Origin: CAZESH01 sp964514665
Lineage (GTDB): Bacteria > Bacillota > Bacilli > Paenibacillales > KCTC-25726
Length of the DNA: 40,404 bases
Assembly: GCA_964514665.1 (NCBI GenBank)
Contig: CAZESH010000006.1
Span: 1-40,404 of the forward strand
Direction: 5' to 3'
Of this stretch, positions 7,841 through 16,362 are shown piece after piece. The translations under genes were made by a program, and so were the position numbers. The stretch's first letter is position 1. Each line of letters opens with the position of its first letter. The notes beneath the pieces are model-generated. The model was not told the origin of the DNA and searched no databases. It worked only from the letters and a program-made list of their open reading frames with translations.

Positions 7841-9010
7841 TTAGCTCCTTTGGGAAAATTGTTTTGGCACACCGGACGTCGTCCGGGCAACGAGCAGAAA
7901 CGAAAATCCGAATAAGCAAAGCACAAACAAGGTGAAGTATAGCACGGAAGTCCCCAGATGATCGACAATGATCCCGCCGCATGCGGATCCGACAATCCCC
8001 CCCAGCCCGTAAGTGATGGCCGCAAACATCGTCTGAAAAGTCGCTTTTGTTTCAGCGCTTGAAAAAGCATCGACGATCTCCACTGAGTTGCTGGCAAAAA
8101 AAGCAAAGGAAATCCCGTCCAGCAGTTGAACGGCAATTGTCGCATATACATTGTGACTCATGGAAAACACGATGTACTTGACCGCATATAGAAATGCTGC
8201 GGCACCAAGCACGGTAAATCCGCCGAATTTGCGATTAAGCTTGGCCGATACCCAAAACATCGGGACTTCAATCAGCGCCGCCGCTGCGTTTGCCACCCCT
8301 ATCCAGCTTTTGTCATAACCCCTATTCGTAAAATGGATCGGAAGAAATGAATAATTCATGGATGCAGACATCGTAAGCAATAAACAAATTCCGCTAAAAA
8401 CCATAAACGGCTTGTTATAAAACACCTGCTTGCCCTGGTCGAATAATGAAATCCGCTTTCTGAAGGAAGTATCATCCTTGGGAAAGAACAAGAGGATCAA
8501 AAACACAAATGCGGTGATCACGAAGTAAACAAAGAAACTTTTATCGTAGCCTGTCTTCTTGTATACAAAACCGGTGACAAAGGAACTGATCGCATAGCTG
8601 AGCGCCCCCCAGAGTCGAATTCTCCCGAAAGAGAAGCCGTTTTTGGCACCGACCTCAACAGCCATCGAATCGCTGAGCGGTCCGATCGAAGATTGGAACC
8701 AGGGAAAAATTACAGATAAAACAATCAGTGCCGTAAAACTGTCAAAAAAGTAAAAGCCAAATGCCGCGACCGGCGAGATGATGGTAGCGATCATCAGCAG
8801 GATTCTCCGGTCGTGAAGACGATCGCTGACAATCCCCATCACAGGCTGCGAAATGACGCTGACAAGCGCCCACAAGGAAAAGATTACACCGATTCTGGTG
8901 AAGCTGATTCCCCGCTCGCTCATAAAAAGGCTGACATATGGAATGAACGAAGCCAGCGCCAGATAATAAAAGAAATAATACAGACTAAAGATTTTCATTA
9001 TCTTTATCAT
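7841..9010 (-). CDS. MFS transporter, sugar/nucleoside symporter type
   Basis: This 389-residue protein has about 12 membrane helices, starting with FSLYYFFYYLALASFIPYVS. It resembles the LacY/nucleoside-symporter (MFS_1-like) branch, with the loop motif GIVSDRLHDRRI between helices 2 and 3. It probably brings a sugar or glycoside in with protons for the adjacent GH4 enzyme. This pairing, not a PTS, fits the CHG-type unphosphorylated-substrate glycosidase. Its stop overlaps the GH4 ribosome site. Its own ribosome site is weak; promoter elements are not obvious in the 130-base gap upstream, which holds a small CCCGT/ACGGG dyad near 9064-9083. Confidence 0.85.
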   Translation of the reverse strand: MIKIMKIFSLYYFFYYLALASFIPYVSLFMSERGISFTRIGVIFSLWALVSVISQPVMGIVSDRLHDRRILLMIATIISPVAAFGFYFFDSFTALIVLSVIFPWFQSSIGPLSDSMAVEVGAKNGFSFGRIRLWGALSYAISSFVTGFVYKKTGYDKSFFVYFVITAFVFLILLFFPKDDTSFRKRISLFDQGKQVFYNKPFMVFSGICLLLTMSASMNYSFLPIHFTNRGYDKSWIGVANAAAALIEVPMFWVSAKLNRKFGGFTVLGAAAFLYAVKYIVFSMSHNVYATIAVQLLDGISFAFFASNSVEIVDAFSSAETKATFQTMFAAITYGLGGIVGSACGGIIVDHLGTSVLYFTLFVLCLFGFSFLLVARTTSGVPKQFSQRS

Positions 9011-9141
9011 ACATTAATGTTCCGTCGATCCTGCAGTCTTGGACGGACAAGTACAATAAATTTCCCGTACGGCTGCACGGGATACAGGAAAATTTCGGAC
9101 ATGGGGTTCCCGGCACTGCTTATTCCTCCTCTGCTGCCCGA

Positions 9142-10341
9142 TCAAAAATGATCGGCATGCCAAAATATAAACGGTCGTTCGGGGAACAATGCCTGAAGAT
9201 ATTCGGCACCGATGCGCTCCCGCTGTTCCAAGCCGCCAAAGCCTTTTAACAGAAGTGTAATCCACTCTTCTTCGGTAAATTGGAATGCGGCATTAAAGGT
9301 TACTCGCTCTCCGGGCGGTTCCGCCTTGACGGTTTCATGCAAAAGCTTGAGCAGCGACTGTTCATTTCCCACAGTGAACAACAGCGATACAGCGGGATCC
9401 GGACCGCGCTTCAGGCCGCTTGCGGAAAGCCGCTGTGCAAGCTCGGGAGCCATTTTGGCAAGCGTGTCGTTCAAAGCAAAAGTTCGCCACATGTATCCAC
9501 TGTCGTTTTCTGATTTGGCACCGCTTTTATGAAAAAAATCGGCAAGAATATGATCGGAAGGCAGCCCGGCCCGGACGGCTTCCGATTGCTCTTCCCTTTT
9601 CAAGGCATGCAGCAGCAGATCCAACGCCGCTTGCTCTTTTCCCGGCTGATAGCAGCAGTCTCTAATTCGCAGTTCGCTACCGTTGCATACATATCGCAGG
9701 TAAGCGCAAGGGATTCCTTCATCCTCGGCAACGAGAAAGCAATCGGGATCGACAGTTCCCCATTTCGACTGGCCCTGCCAATAGGATCCGGACCGCTCCG
9801 TCGGGGCGATCCACCCCTGGTTCTGCTCATCATAAATCAGTTGGATGCGCTCAAGATCCCCATCCTCATATTTCCTTATTCGCTTGGAAACGGGCGAGCC
9901 CGCCTTTCTCAAAGCATGGGCATCGGCAATCCATTCCTGCTTCAAAATGGTATGCCAGCCAACCTGTTTATAGAAGGAATTGATTCCAGTCATCAGCAAA
10001 GACAGGTCGTAGCCCCGCGCTCTCATATAGCCGCATTGCATGCGAAGAATGTGCTGTGCCAAACCGCGCCGCCGGTATTCCGGCAAAGTGGCCACGCTGC
10101 CGATTCCCCCCACCTTCAATGTAACGGAACCCCAATACATCGTGTACGGGAAAATTTGAATCGCTGCCGCCATTCGGCCATTAACCAAAGCAATCCATGT
10201 AGTATCCAAAGTATAATCAAGATCGTAATCCAAACGCTTTTGGAAAAATGCCCGGTCCTCAGGAAAGACGGTTCCCCATATGTCATAGGCTTGCTCCAAT
10301 TCTTCACGATCGGCCGCAGGGCGGATCTCAATCAATTCCAT
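9142..10341 (-). CDS. Eis-like GNAT N-acetyltransferase
   Basis: This 399-residue protein has the Eis family layout. A first GNAT domain has the acetyl-CoA site VGGIGSVATLPEYRRRGLAQ near residues 75-95, followed by a second degenerate GNAT domain (the PGKEQAALDLLLHALKREEQ region) and a C-terminal sterol-carrier-like domain containing FNAAFQFTEEEWITLLLKG. Members acetylate amines such as aminoglycosides or proteins. ATG 10341 lies behind GGAAGGGAG; a longer frame to 10368 lacks such a site. It has its own transcription unit, with AT-rich sequence upstream (10370-10450). Confidence 0.85.
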   Translation of the reverse strand: MELIEIRPAADREELEQAYDIWGTVFPEDRAFFQKRLDYDLDYTLDTTWIALVNGRMAAAIQIFPYTMYWGSVTLKVGGIGSVATLPEYRRRGLAQHILRMQCGYMRARGYDLSLLMTGINSFYKQVGWHTILKQEWIADAHALRKAGSPVSKRIRKYEDGDLERIQLIYDEQNQGWIAPTERSGSYWQGQSKWGTVDPDCFLVAEDEGIPCAYLRYVCNGSELRIRDCCYQPGKEQAALDLLLHALKREEQSEAVRAGLPSDHILADFFHKSGAKSENDSGYMWRTFALNDTLAKMAPELAQRLSASGLKRGPDPAVSLLFTVGNEQSLLKLLHETVKAEPPGERVTFNAAFQFTEEEWITLLLKGFGGLEQRERIGAEYLQALFPERPFIFWHADHF

Positions 10342-10488
10342 AAAAACGCTCCCTTCCAGTAAATACACGTTAACGGAATGACAAATGTAAATTTGTAATT
10401 ACTTATTTCTTAAATTATATTTTCATTATAACAATATTGTCAATATATTCATAAATCGCTGCATGGAAGGAAGAATCGAATCATTGGG

Positions 10489-10605
10489 ATGGACTATCCA
10501 GAAACTGAAGCAAAAAATAGTGGAGGTACAGTCTTTTTCGGAGCAAATGAGGATTTCATCATTGACTTGGAATTGCTCGGCAGTTTAATGCAGGTCGCTG
10601 GCTGA
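10489..10605 (+). CDS. Possible 38-residue small protein
   Basis: This plus-strand frame begins MDYPETEAKNSGGT and ends DLELLGSLMQVAG. It is acidic, with a hydrophobic end, and has protein-like composition (GANEDFIIDLELL). GGAAGGA is present but about 17 bases before the ATG, which is far. It sits in a 285-base gap between the Eis-like gene and glnL, head-on to glnL. I do not recognise it. It may be a small gene, the last part of a lost gene, or chance. Confidence 0.25.
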   Translation: MDYPETEAKNSGGTVFFGANEDFIIDLELLGSLMQVAG

Positions 10606-10626
10606 CGAAACCGGCCTCTAGCTATT

Positions 10627-11541
10627 TCAACGGCTTTTGCCTTTATTGTCTTTAAGAACATCCAAATATAATGTAAAAATGAATTTTTTGATATTCAGCC
10701 TGACCCTAGTCTGATCTTCTTGCTTTTCAAGTTCCCGCATTTTTTGCCACACCTCTGAAAAGTCAAAATACTTATTCGCATACAGCTCAAAGGTGGGATT
10801 TGCATAATCGCTTAAACCAAGAGCAGCCACATTCCGCAGCGCTTGTGCCACGGTTCTGCGAATCCGCTGCTCGATGGCGCGGATTTCCCTGTCCGCTTGC
10901 TCCGGTCTGGAGCGGTCCTGCAGCAGGGAAATATAAATATCCTTCAACGCCGGGAACCGTTCTTCATCAAACTCTTTACCCCGATCGACCAAATATTGGA
11001 CGATTTTGACCAGATCCCGGCTTCCTACCTCGCCCAGAACCCCCAGATCGGACAGATAGCTTCTGACGATGTCGCCTACAGACAATTCCGGCTCCGCATT
11101 CGGCTGCGGCATGTCTCCGGAAATCCGGTTGATCGACTCGCTAATCTGCTTGATCGACTGCTCAAGTTTGATTCTTTCCAGCACTTTCTTTAAAATCGAT
11201 ACGACTTCAAACTTGTTGATCGGCTTTTGAATATAGTATTCCACTCCGTGCCGGTAAGCTTCGCTAATCATGTCCTTGGTTTCGACCTGGGAAATCATCA
11301 CGATTTTCCCCTGGAATCCCTTTTCCTTGATGCGCTGAATCGTCGTGATTCCGTCTTGACCCGGCATCAGGAGATCGATCAGCAAAATTTCCGGTTTGAC
11401 GCGAAAAACCGAACTTTCCGCGTGCAGTCCGTCAGCAGCTTCGCCGACAATCGTGCCCAGATCGCTGTCTTCAATAATCATGGACAGCATGCGTCTTGCG
11501 GCATCGTCGTCATCAATCAAAAAAAAGCTGGTCAAAGCCAT
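10627..11541 (-). CDS. glnL: GlnL-type response regulator (YcbB domain)
   Basis: A receiver domain (about residues 1-120) shows the acidic pocket IDDDD and the phosphoacceptor Asp in ILLIDLLMPGQDG, with the conserved Lys in IQKPI. The C-terminal half (about 155-304) matches the YcbB/GlnL effector domain, with segments such as DLGVLGEVGSRDLVKIV and YANPTFELYANKYF. In Bacillus subtilis GlnL responds to glutamine and activates glutamine-use genes (established there). Here it is the last gene of the operon, ten bases after the kinase, so the transporter and its regulator are made together. Start ATG follows a G run; no strong terminator is seen after it. Confidence 0.88.
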   Translation of the reverse strand: MALTSFFLIDDDDAARRMLSMIIEDSDLGTIVGEAADGLHAESSVFRVKPEILLIDLLMPGQDGITTIQRIKEKGFQGKIVMISQVETKDMISEAYRHGVEYYIQKPINKFEVVSILKKVLERIKLEQSIKQISESINRISGDMPQPNAEPELSVGDIVRSYLSDLGVLGEVGSRDLVKIVQYLVDRGKEFDEERFPALKDIYISLLQDRSRPEQADREIRAIEQRIRRTVAQALRNVAALGLSDYANPTFELYANKYFDFSEVWQKMRELEKQEDQTRVRLNIKKFIFTLYLDVLKDNKGKSR

Positions 11542-11551
11542 CCCCCCATTA

Positions 11552-12814
11552 TCAGGATTCCTTGTAAATTATATTGCGAATCGGCAGCGTGATCCGAAAG
11601 AGTGCACCGCCTTTGTCGCTCTTATCCACATAGATTGACCCGGACAGATTGGTTACGATCGTTTGCACATGGGACAATCCGATTCCCGTCGAAGAATTTC
11701 CTTCCGGATCGTATTTCGTCGTAAATCCCGGTTTGAAAATCAATTCCCTGTCTCTTGCGGCAACTCCCGGCCCGTCATCCTTCACTTGAATAACAAGCTG
11801 TTGTTTCTTTCTATAGATAAGAATGTCGATGGCACCCTCGTAAATTATCGCTTCCACGCTGTTGGACACAATGTTGTTGAGCAGTGATAATATCGAAAAA
11901 TAATGGCCGGTTTTCAGCGACTCGCGGCATTCCGACCGTATTTTGATCAGCTTCTCCAGATGCGCTGCGTATTTCAAATTCGATTGCACCGCAACATCGG
12001 CCACTTCCTCGATCAGCATATGGCCCGCTGTTGCTTCCTGCTTGATCAAATTCGATATTCCGGCATGTATGCGCTGAGTATCCTTTTTCACCTCATGGAT
12101 TTCCTCGGTCAAGTGCAAAAGCTCCATTCCGAGCGGATCCTTCAACATTCGTTGGGAAAGCTTGTAGCTTTTTGCGGTGATTTCTTCGACATTTTTCATC
12201 ATTTTCTGCAAATACATGCTTTCTTCATGCAATTCCGTGGCGATAAACAGCAGCTTTTCCATGCGCTTTCTCTGCTCTTTGCTGACCGCTTCAAGCTGGC
12301 GAAACTCGATCATCGTGTAGAAGCCGACAACAAGAAAGCTGCGCATGAAGCCGACCAAGAGCAAGGTCGGCAAAGTGCTGAAAAAACCCGTTTCCCCGCC
12401 CTCCAGTATTTTGCGGACAAGAATTTCGACAAAATTGGAGCCAAAATCGATCAAACCGCCGACACCTCCCATAACGAGAGGAAGCGACAGCCATTTCCGA
12501 TAGCCGACTCCTTGCAGCAATAAAGTAAAGGCAACATAGAAAGTAATCGATGGCGCATGATGCGAGATAAAATAGTGCCAAGACAGGTCTGTACCGTTCA
12601 ACAGGTCCAGCCCCAAACGGAACAAAACGACGAAGATCCCGACCAGAAAACCGACTGTCGGCAAATACTTCGGTTTCAGCCATAAAATCAGAAAGAAGAA
12701 AACGGCGCTTCCCATACTGAAACGAAACGAGCCCAAAAAAGGAGTTATTTTCAATTCACCTGCTATTGCCGTGGATAGCATAATGATCAACAATGAACTC
12801 AGCCAGCGCTGCAC
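11552..12814 (-). CDS. glnK: GlnK-type sensor histidine kinase
   Basis: This 420-residue membrane sensor has about six hydrophobic helices in the first 190 residues and little extracellular domain, then a coiled region (EAVSKEQRKRMEKLL) and a kinase core. The likely phosphoacceptor His is in EIHEVKKD. The ATP-binding boxes are NNIVSNSVEA (N), KDDGPGV (G1) and STGIGLSHV (G2). It matches the GlnK/YcbA family that partners GlnL-type regulators. GTG start 12814 stands behind GGAGGTG. It lies ten bases before glnL and 72 bases after the last transporter gene, so the sensed signal is probably the transported amino acid, most likely glutamine; that ligand is inference. Confidence 0.88.
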   Translation of the reverse strand: MQRWLSSLLIIMLSTAIAGELKITPFLGSFRFSMGSAVFFFLILWLKPKYLPTVGFLVGIFVVLFRLGLDLLNGTDLSWHYFISHHAPSITFYVAFTLLLQGVGYRKWLSLPLVMGGVGGLIDFGSNFVEILVRKILEGGETGFFSTLPTLLLVGFMRSFLVVGFYTMIEFRQLEAVSKEQRKRMEKLLFIATELHEESMYLQKMMKNVEEITAKSYKLSQRMLKDPLGMELLHLTEEIHEVKKDTQRIHAGISNLIKQEATAGHMLIEEVADVAVQSNLKYAAHLEKLIKIRSECRESLKTGHYFSILSLLNNIVSNSVEAIIYEGAIDILIYRKKQQLVIQVKDDGPGVAARDRELIFKPGFTTKYDPEGNSSTGIGLSHVQTIVTNLSGSIYVDKSDKGGALFRITLPIRNIIYKES

Positions 12815-12886
12815 CCGAAATCACCTCCATCAAAGCCCGCAACTTCTATCTGACGCTCTTCCAAGTTTATCTGCAAGTCTATTCGT

Positions 12887-13540
12887 TTATACTATGGACA
12901 ATTTTCGTTCCAACCGTCTGCTCATTCTCGACAGACTGTAATTAATCACAAAGTAGGAAAAAGCAATAAACATTAAAATCGGAATCGGATAATTCACATT
13001 CTGCGAATAAATGATTTTTCCACTGTTGACAAACTCAATTAATCCAATCATCATACACAATGAAGTGTCCTTAATCAATGTAATAAATTGGCTGACGAGC
13101 GCCGGAATCATACGCGTCAGCCCTTGGGGCAGCACGATATGCCATAGTGTCTGAACATAAGTAAAGCCTTGAGACTGCGAGGCTTCAATCTGGCCCGACT
13201 CAATCGACTCCAGACCGCCGCGGACAATTTCCGCGATGAGGGCTGACGTAAAAACGCTGAGTGCCGAAACGGATGCAGTGAATACGTTTAATTTGATGCC
13301 GATTTCCGGCAATGCGAAGAACGTAAAGAAGATGAGCAGCAAAAGCGGCACATTGCGGATAATCAAAACGTAAAAATACACAAATTGCGACAGCACCCGG
13401 ATTCGGGAATAACGCAAAAGTCCCAAAAGCGTGCCGAAAATAAAGCTGATCAGGATGGAGAAAAAAGCAACCTCCAGAGTGACCAGCAGTCCTTTGAGCA
13501 TAAAATGCACATTTACCCAAGACAAAGCGGAAAAATCCAC
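12887..13540 (-). CDS. glnP: Polar amino-acid ABC permease (GlnP-like)
   Basis: This 217-residue HisM/GlnP-type permease has five membrane helices. The EAA loop is near ASQSQGFTYVQTLWHIVLPQG (about residues 142-162), where it docks on the ATPase. It forms a heterodimer with the neighbouring permease. Start is GTG 13540 behind AGGAGGGG, and the ribosome site overlaps the stop of the preceding gene. The gene order matches glnQ-glnH-glnM-glnP of Bacillus subtilis, so glutamine is the best guess; glutamate or arginine importers are close relatives. Confidence 0.85.
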   Translation of the reverse strand: MDFSALSWVNVHFMLKGLLVTLEVAFFSILISFIFGTLLGLLRYSRIRVLSQFVYFYVLIIRNVPLLLLIFFTFFALPEIGIKLNVFTASVSALSVFTSALIAEIVRGGLESIESGQIEASQSQGFTYVQTLWHIVLPQGLTRMIPALVSQFITLIKDTSLCMMIGLIEFVNSGKIIYSQNVNYPIPILMFIAFSYFVINYSLSRMSRRLERKLSIV

Positions 13541-13553
13541 GTGACACCCCTCC

Positions 13554-14216
13554 TTAGTATGCTCGTTTCAATTTGCGTTCCAATAGCTGCACCCCGAAGC
13601 TGAGCGGAATGGTCAACAGCAAGTACAAGAATCCTGCGGCAATATATACCTGAAAGACGACGAACGTTCTTGAGGAAATGATGTCCGCATGATACATAAT
13701 ATCAAAACCGGCAAAATAGCCTAATATTGCCGAATTTTTTACGAGATTGATTAACTGATTGCCAAGCGGAGGCATGACGATGCGCAGCGCCTGCGGCAAT
13801 ATGATGTGCCACATCGCTTGCACGTAGTTCATCCCTTGCGATTTCGCCGCTTCCATCTGGCCTTTGTCTATCGACTGGATCCCTGCACGGAACACTTCGG
13901 CGATGAATGCGGAAGTATAGATGCCCAGCCCCAGCATCCCGCTTTTAAATTCCGAATGACTCCCCAAATCGATACCGAGTGCGGGAAAACCGGTGTAAAA
14001 GAAAAAGACATGCACCAAAAGCGGCGTATTGCGGTAAAATTCCACATAAGCGGTGCCCAATAACTCAAATAGCCTCACACCCGACAAACGAATTGATGCT
14101 ACCGTTACGCCCAATAGCATACTCAAGCACAAAGCCAGAAAGCTGGCTTCAATCGTGGTTAAAAGTCCCTGCAGCAATTCAACTCTGTGTTCAAAAACAA
14201 TCAGCCATTTATCCAT
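13554..14216 (-). CDS. glnM: Polar amino-acid ABC permease (GlnM-like)
   Basis: This 220-residue membrane permease is paired with the next gene. The EAA loop, EAAKSQGMNYVQAMWHIILP, is clear. Start ATG 14216 is chosen because AAGGAG lies ten bases before it; a longer frame from 14240 has no better site. It is preceded by an intercistronic hairpin after the substrate-binding gene. Confidence 0.85.
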   Translation of the reverse strand: MDKWLIVFEHRVELLQGLLTTIEASFLALCLSMLLGVTVASIRLSGVRLFELLGTAYVEFYRNTPLLVHVFFFYTGFPALGIDLGSHSEFKSGMLGLGIYTSAFIAEVFRAGIQSIDKGQMEAAKSQGMNYVQAMWHIILPQALRIVMPPLGNQLINLVKNSAILGYFAGFDIMYHADIISSRTFVVFQVYIAAGFLYLLLTIPLSFGVQLLERKLKRAY

Positions 14217-14250
14217 TGCCCTGTCTCCTTGTGCCGTCATTTAAAGAAGA

Positions 14251-14272
14251 GAGAGAAGGCGAACCGTCTCTC
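14251..14272 (-). terminator. Intercistronic hairpin between glnH and glnM
   Basis: On the minus strand GAGAGACGG and CCTTCTCTC pair eight of nine around a TTCG loop, followed by a U-rich TCTTCTTT tail. It looks like a partial terminator or mRNA stabiliser. Such elements behind the binding-protein gene commonly give more binding protein than permease. Confidence 0.55.
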
Positions 14273-14290
14273 CCCTCGTGCAAGTGCCGA

Positions 14291-15133
14291 TTATTCCGCA
14301 GGCGGCGCTTCGTTGAACCATTTTTTATAAATTTCCGCATATTTTCCGTTCGCTTTGATTTCTTTCAGGAATTCGTTCACATACTGCACGAAATCGTCAT
14401 GGCCTTTTTTGATCGCGAAACCGTACGGCTCGTCAGTGAACAATCCGCCAACCAAATCATAATTCGGATCCTGCAGCTTCATCCCGATGAGAATCGCATT
14501 GTCCGTCGTCAGTGCATCGCCCTTGCCGCTGCGCAGAGCCGTGAATGCATCCTGATAGTTTTCAAACTGCTTTACAGCCGCATCAGGCGCTTTTTCGGCA
14601 ATATTTTTTTCGGAAGTGGATCCCTTTACAACCAGAACCGTTTTGCCTTTGAGATCCTGAATCCCTGTAATCGGACTACCCTTCGGTACAAGCAGCGATT
14701 GGCCCGCTTTAAAATAAACATCGGAAAAATCGACTTGTTTTTTGCGGTCCTCTGTAATGGTCATGGTCGCAGCAATGATATCGATATCCCCATTTTCAAG
14801 CATCGGGATTCTCGTTTTCGAGGTAACTTGCTTCAATTCAATGGCATCCGGGTTGCCGAACAGCTTGTTGGACAACTCATGCATAATGTCCACGTCAAAG
14901 CCTTTGACTTTATTCTCCGCAGGATCGAGAAAGCCGAACAGGTTCGTATCGTATTTAACACCGGCGATCAGTTTGCCGCGCTGCTTGATATCATCTACAA
15001 AGCCCTTCGCTTTTTCTGCTGCGGCAGGTGACGCTTCGGCCCCATTCGAGCTTGCAGCATTGTCCGATTTTTGGCCGCAAGCCGTAACAAGAAGCAGTCC
15101 TGCAAATAATACAATCGTAAGCATTTTTCTCAT
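14291..15133 (-). CDS. glnH: Amino-acid ABC transporter substrate-binding lipoprotein
   Basis: This 280-residue extracytoplasmic solute receptor belongs to the family-3 binding proteins (PF00497). The signal peptide ends in the lipobox LVTAC (Cys at about residue 19). Core signatures are GKLIAGVKYDTNLFGF, KGFDVDIMHELSNKLFG, NGDIDIIAATMTITEDRKKQ and DFSDVYF. It captures a polar amino acid, most likely glutamine or glutamate, for the GlnMP-GlnQ complex. A GAGGGGG ribosome site precedes the ATG. It follows glnQ by 81 bases, which contain a small hairpin. Confidence 0.9.
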   Translation of the reverse strand: MRKMLTIVLFAGLLLVTACGQKSDNAASSNGAEASPAAAEKAKGFVDDIKQRGKLIAGVKYDTNLFGFLDPAENKVKGFDVDIMHELSNKLFGNPDAIELKQVTSKTRIPMLENGDIDIIAATMTITEDRKKQVDFSDVYFKAGQSLLVPKGSPITGIQDLKGKTVLVVKGSTSEKNIAEKAPDAAVKQFENYQDAFTALRSGKGDALTTDNAILIGMKLQDPNYDLVGGLFTDEPYGFAIKKGHDDFVQYVNEFLKEIKANGKYAEIYKKWFNEAPPAE

Positions 15134-15193
15134 GAAAATAAATCCCCCTCAAAAATAGTTTATAAAGAATAAGATGTTCAGTATCTATGTGAT

Positions 15194-15217
15194 CGGGAAG
15201 CAAATCCCGTTTTTTTA
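15194..15217. other. Small hairpin between glnQ and glnH
   Basis: CGGGA (15194-15198) and TCCCG (15205-15209) form a 5-bp stem with a 6-base loop, followed on the plus strand by a run of T. On the gene (minus) strand the run precedes the stem, so it is not a standard terminator of glnQ. It could mark RNA processing or stability between the ATPase and the receptor message. Confidence 0.4.
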
Positions 15218-15940
15218 AGCCAACACCTTGCTGATGAATAATTTCGCGCGATCGTTTTTCGGATTCTCAAAAAAGTCCGAAGGAGTCGCCTCCTCGATGA
15301 TTTGCCCGTCGTCCATAAATATGATCTTGTCTGCTACCTCCCGCGCAAAACCCATCTCGTGGGTCACAATCACCATGGTCATTCCCTCCGTCGTCAAATC
15401 CCGCATAACGTCCAGCACTTCCTTGATCATTTCGGGGTCAAGAGCGGAAGTCGGCTCATCGAAGAGCAATATTTTCGGTTTCATGGCCAGTGCCCTGGCT
15501 ATCGCGACCCTCTGCTGCTGGCCGCCTGAGAGTTGGGAGGGATAAACGTTCGCCTTTTCCGGAATGCCTACCTTTTCCAAATAATGCATGGCAACATCTT
15601 TTGCTTCTTCCTTCGTCATTTTTTTGACCTTGACCGGAGCAAGCGTAACGTTCTGAAGCACCGTCTTGTGCGGATACAGATTAAAATGCTGGAAGACCAT
15701 CGCGATATTTTGGCGGAGCTTGGTAATGTTCGTTTTCCGGTCATCGACGAGGACGCCGTCCACTTCGAGTCTGCCGTTTTCGATGGTTTCGAGACGATTG
15801 ATGCAGCGAATCATCGTACTCTTCCCCGATCCGGAAGGGCCGATAACAACGACAACTTCCCCGGACTCGATCTCGAGATTGATATCCTTCAGCACATGAT
15901 GGTCCCCATAATATTTGTTAACCTTCTGAAATTTGATCAC
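15215..15940 (-). CDS. glnQ: Polar amino-acid ABC transporter ATPase (GlnQ-like)
   Basis: This 241-residue ATPase powers the importer. It has Walker A GPSGSGKST near residues 33-41, Q-loop MVFQHFNL, signature LSGGQQQRVAIARALA and Walker B ILLFDEPTSALDPE, with the H-loop in VTHEMG. GTG 15940 is the start, with AAGGATGGGG upstream. It is the first gene of the six-gene operon glnQHMP-glnKL, and a perfect cre box is 32 bases ahead of it. The family is also used for arginine and cystine, so the ligand is not proven. Confidence 0.92.
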   Translation of the reverse strand: MIKFQKVNKYYGDHHVLKDINLEIESGEVVVVIGPSGSGKSTMIRCINRLETIENGRLEVDGVLVDDRKTNITKLRQNIAMVFQHFNLYPHKTVLQNVTLAPVKVKKMTKEEAKDVAMHYLEKVGIPEKANVYPSQLSGGQQQRVAIARALAMKPKILLFDEPTSALDPEMIKEVLDVMRDLTTEGMTMVIVTHEMGFAREVADKIIFMDDGQIIEEATPSDFFENPKNDRAKLFISKVLA

Positions 15941-15971
15941 AACAGTTCCCCATCCTTTTGTAAATTCTACT

Positions 15972-15985
15972 TGTAATCGCTTTCA
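15972..15985. promoter_or_regulatory. CcpA cre box upstream of glnQ
   Basis: TGTAATCGCTTTCA matches the consensus TGWAANCGNTNWCA at every position, and so does its reverse complement TGAAAGCGATTACA. It is 32 bases before the GTG of glnQ and lies downstream of the likely promoter near 16016-16044. CcpA bound there would block transcription (roadblock repression) when carbon is plentiful. The match is read directly; the regulation is inference from known cre behaviour. Confidence 0.75.
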
Positions 15986-16015
15986 TTTTTCCCATGGCAG
16001 AAAAGCTTACTTGTT

Positions 16016-16044
16016 GCATTAATAATAAATGACAGACTAGTCAA
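16016..16044 (-). promoter_or_regulatory. Putative promoter of the gln operon
   Basis: On the minus strand TTGACT (16039-16044) is a good -35. Seventeen bases on, the -10 TAATGC is poor; shifted readings such as TATTAA have short spacers. A weak -10 would suit an activator-dependent promoter, possibly GlnL itself. Confidence 0.3.
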
Positions 16045-16268
16045 ACAGACAGAAACCTACAAGAAATATTATTTTTTCTGTGAAATTGCTCACAGCGTTC
16101 GTCTCTCGCCCCAGGCCGCTTAAATTTGTGTCCACTTTCTTGACAAAGTCCATCGCGCCTCCTCTTATTTCGATTTTCGACATTGGAGCACATTCCAACA
16201 TACGAAATTGCGACTGCAATCTGCGGGGAACTAAATGGTGTCTGAAACTAATAAATTTTATAATGCTT

Positions 16269-16302
16269 AAAAAGGTCTCCGACCAATATCGGAGACCTTT
16301 TC
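16269..16302. terminator. Strong bidirectional intrinsic terminator
   Basis: A perfect 13-bp stem (AAAAGGTCTCCGA with TCGGAGACCTTTT) around a six-base loop, with T runs on both sides. It stands 60 bases after the minus-strand RimJ-like gene and ends that unit before the gln operon promoter. The region 16080-16260 between has no clear gene, though an AGGAGG followed by a short ATG frame is visible on the minus strand. Confidence 0.85.
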
Positions 16303-16362
16303 CAAAGAATGATATAAGAAAACCCCATTAACTCCCGATGGGTTCCCCACTGCGTTCTTCTC

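Noticed and set aside
9420..10362. Long plus-strand frame opposite the Eis-like gene
   Set aside because: It is a shadow of the minus-strand coding sequence, with Arg/Ser/Pro-rich low-complexity composition and no ribosome site.
13979..15031. Long plus-strand frame across glnM and glnH
   Set aside because: It spans two clear genes on the other strand and has shadow-like composition.
16037..16219. Short minus-strand frame with AGGAGG start reading MDFVKKVDTNLSGLGRE
   Set aside because: It has a good ribosome site, but it is about 38 codons, overlaps the gln promoter and matches no family known to me; it could be a transposase scrap.
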